This document shows positions 5,167 to 5,990 of a stretch of DNA of 5,990 nucleotides, piece after piece. Numbering within the stretch: position 1 is the stretch's first letter; each line of letters starts with the position of its first letter. Under the pieces are notes generated by a model that saw only the letters and a list, made by a program, of their open reading frames with translations, did not search any database and had not been told where the DNA came from. The translations under genes were made by a program, and so were the position numbers. Origin of the DNA: Deltaproteobacteria bacterium (lineage in GTDB: Bacteria > Desulfobacterota > Desulfobacteria > Desulfobacterales > JAABPS01); the NCBI GenBank assembly GCA_019309685.1, contig JAFDFT010000160.1:1-5990 (forward strand), given 5' to 3'.

Positions 5167-5260
5167 TCAGGTAACAAACTTATAAATCATCTTAAATGTT
5201 TTGCCGGGCATCTTCGATCGTATCCATCAAGCGCTGGAATGTTTTCTGATCAATGATGGC
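5167..5260 (-). pseudogene. Possible scar of an antitoxin/toxin gene pair
   Basis: Read on the minus strand right after the nitroreductase stop, 5260-5192 is open for 22 codons and ends in TAA; the product contains DQKTFQRLMDTIEDA. This resembles the C-terminal helix region of Phd/YefM-type antitoxins, by eye only. One base after that stop an ATG (5190) opens MIYKFVT and then TGA (5167), in the place and style of a RelE/ParE toxin start. Both pieces are much too short to work. A chance open frame is the main alternative. Confidence 0.2.
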
Positions 5261-5932
5261 TTAGAATCCTATCCAACGAGTATTATTATCGAGAGATTCC
5301 CGTCCGATCGATAATTGATTTGCAGGGAAGTCCCAATCCGGGTATCCGAGGGCAATGGCAATAATAATCCGCTTGTTATCCGGGATGTCTGCAATTTCTC
5401 TCAAAACCGCGGGATATAGTACGCTTTGATCTTCAATACAGGTACCAAGGCCGAATTTGAGTGCAGCCAGGCAGATATTTTGCATTGCTGCTCCAACATC
5501 GAGCAGTGGTCCGGAATCACTTAATGAGTTATTCGTCAACATGAGAATGCCTACCGGAGCGTCAAAGAAGCGAAACCCTCTTTCCATCCATTCCGCTCTT
5601 TTCTTTTTATCCTCCCTGGGGATATCCATGACTTTAAAGAGCCCTTTGGCCAGCTCTATCTGGCGTTTTCTATATATGCTGTCATTGGACCAGCTTACTA
5701 CCTGATGTTCCGGCTGCGTCGGCTCACTGTTGTTTAATTTTTCAACCAGGGCCGACTTTAGTTTATTAAGAACATCACCTGTTATTACAATAAATTCCCA
5801 GGGCTGAGTATTCATTGCCGAGGGGGCCTTGCAGCCTGATTCCAGTATTTCAGATAAAATATCTTTTGAAACGGGATCGGGCTTGAATCCTCTGATACTT
5901 TTTCTTTGATGAATCGCTTCAATAATATCCAT
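5261..5932 (-). CDS. Nitroreductase family protein (FMN-dependent NAD(P)H oxidoreductase)
   Basis: A complete 223-residue protein, usual for single-domain nitroreductases, which form FMN-bound homodimers and use NAD(P)H to reduce nitro compounds, quinones or enones; the true substrate here is unknown. N-terminal HQRKSIRGFK (8-17) supplies the Arg/Ser/Arg FMN-phosphate contacts, and APSAMNTQPWEF (36-47) is the classic flavin and dimer motif. LDVGAAMQNICLAALKFGLG (144-163) is the central helix with its following turn, and ALGYPDWD (194-201) with Arg211 closes the FMN site. A lysine/arginine-rich helical insert (about 87-121) sits in the middle as in one bacterial subgroup. ATG at 5932 is preceded by GGAG eight bases upstream. 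It is first in a minus-strand pair with the DUF4846 gene. The 58 bp upstream to the window edge is AT-rich and shows no convincing promoter. Confidence 0.93.
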   Translation of the reverse strand: MDIIEAIHQRKSIRGFKPDPVSKDILSEILESGCKAPSAMNTQPWEFIVITGDVLNKLKSALVEKLNNSEPTQPEHQVVSWSNDSIYRKRQIELAKGLFKVMDIPREDKKKRAEWMERGFRFFDAPVGILMLTNNSLSDSGPLLDVGAAMQNICLAALKFGLGTCIEDQSVLYPAVLREIADIPDNKRIIIAIALGYPDWDFPANQLSIGRESLDNNTRWIGF

Positions 5933-5990
5933 GTGTTTTCTCCATTTCTGTTTGTATTTATCGTTTTTCTTTTATGAACTTTCTATTTGC

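Noticed and set aside
5144..5173. TATAAT with extended -10 TG and a TTGTTA -35 at 18 bp on the minus strand
   Set aside because: The -10 overlaps the DUF4846 ATG, so transcription would begin inside the signal peptide coding region; likely chance unless the true start is a downstream TTG.

Overview
The window looks like an accessory or intergenic-rich stretch from an anaerobic Gram-negative bacterium, most likely a member of the Desulfobacterota (Desulfobacteraceae-like). This is inference. It rests on the moderate GC content, an acyl-CoA dehydrogenase of the type common in anaerobic acid or aromatic degraders, an LpxL-type outer-membrane acyltransferase, and palindromic intergenic repeats whose tips resemble TAGTGCCCATCCATAAATT. 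No taxonomic marker is present.

Layout: (1) 16-1269, minus: a complete FAD acyl-CoA dehydrogenase with a strong Shine-Dalgarno site. (2) 1270-1846: a 577-bp stretch without a convincing protein gene. It holds a 145-bp palindromic repeat (element A, 1364-1508) and then about 260 bp that fold into a two-domain structured RNA on the plus strand (1573-1832). (3) 1847-2785, minus: an NAD-dependent epimerase/dehydratase (extended SDR). (4) 2786-3302: a second copy of the palindromic repeat (element B), a short repeat remnant, a half copy (element C) that overlaps a doubtful 42-aa ORF, and a good sigma70 promoter. (5) 3303-4247, plus: an LpxL/HtrB-family acyltransferase ending at a bidirectional terminator. 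(6) 4310-5149, minus: a secreted DUF4846 protein. (7) 5162-5260: a short spacer with what may be the scar of an antitoxin/toxin pair. (8) 5261-5932, minus: an FMN nitroreductase.

The genes do not form one obvious pathway. Nitroreductase and DUF4846 lie in tandem and could be co-transcribed. The acyltransferase is alone under its own promoter and converges on them. The epimerase has no visible Shine-Dalgarno site and begins about 20 bp from element B, so its promoter must lie within or beyond a repeat. A perfect 20-bp inverted repeat (1363-1382 and 2976-2995) brackets the RNA-like region and the epimerase, so these could have moved or been captured as one unit.

The most interesting signal is the RNA-like region. 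A 19-bp helix encloses two hairpins in a three-way junction, followed by an 18-bp helix capped by further hairpins. Every imperfect pair in the two long helices is G-U on the plus strand, which would be A-C on the minus strand. Two enzymes also depart from the expected catalytic residues: the acyltransferase has Ile in place of the acid of HX4(D/E), and the acyl-CoA dehydrogenase has Asp where the C-terminal catalytic Glu normally sits.
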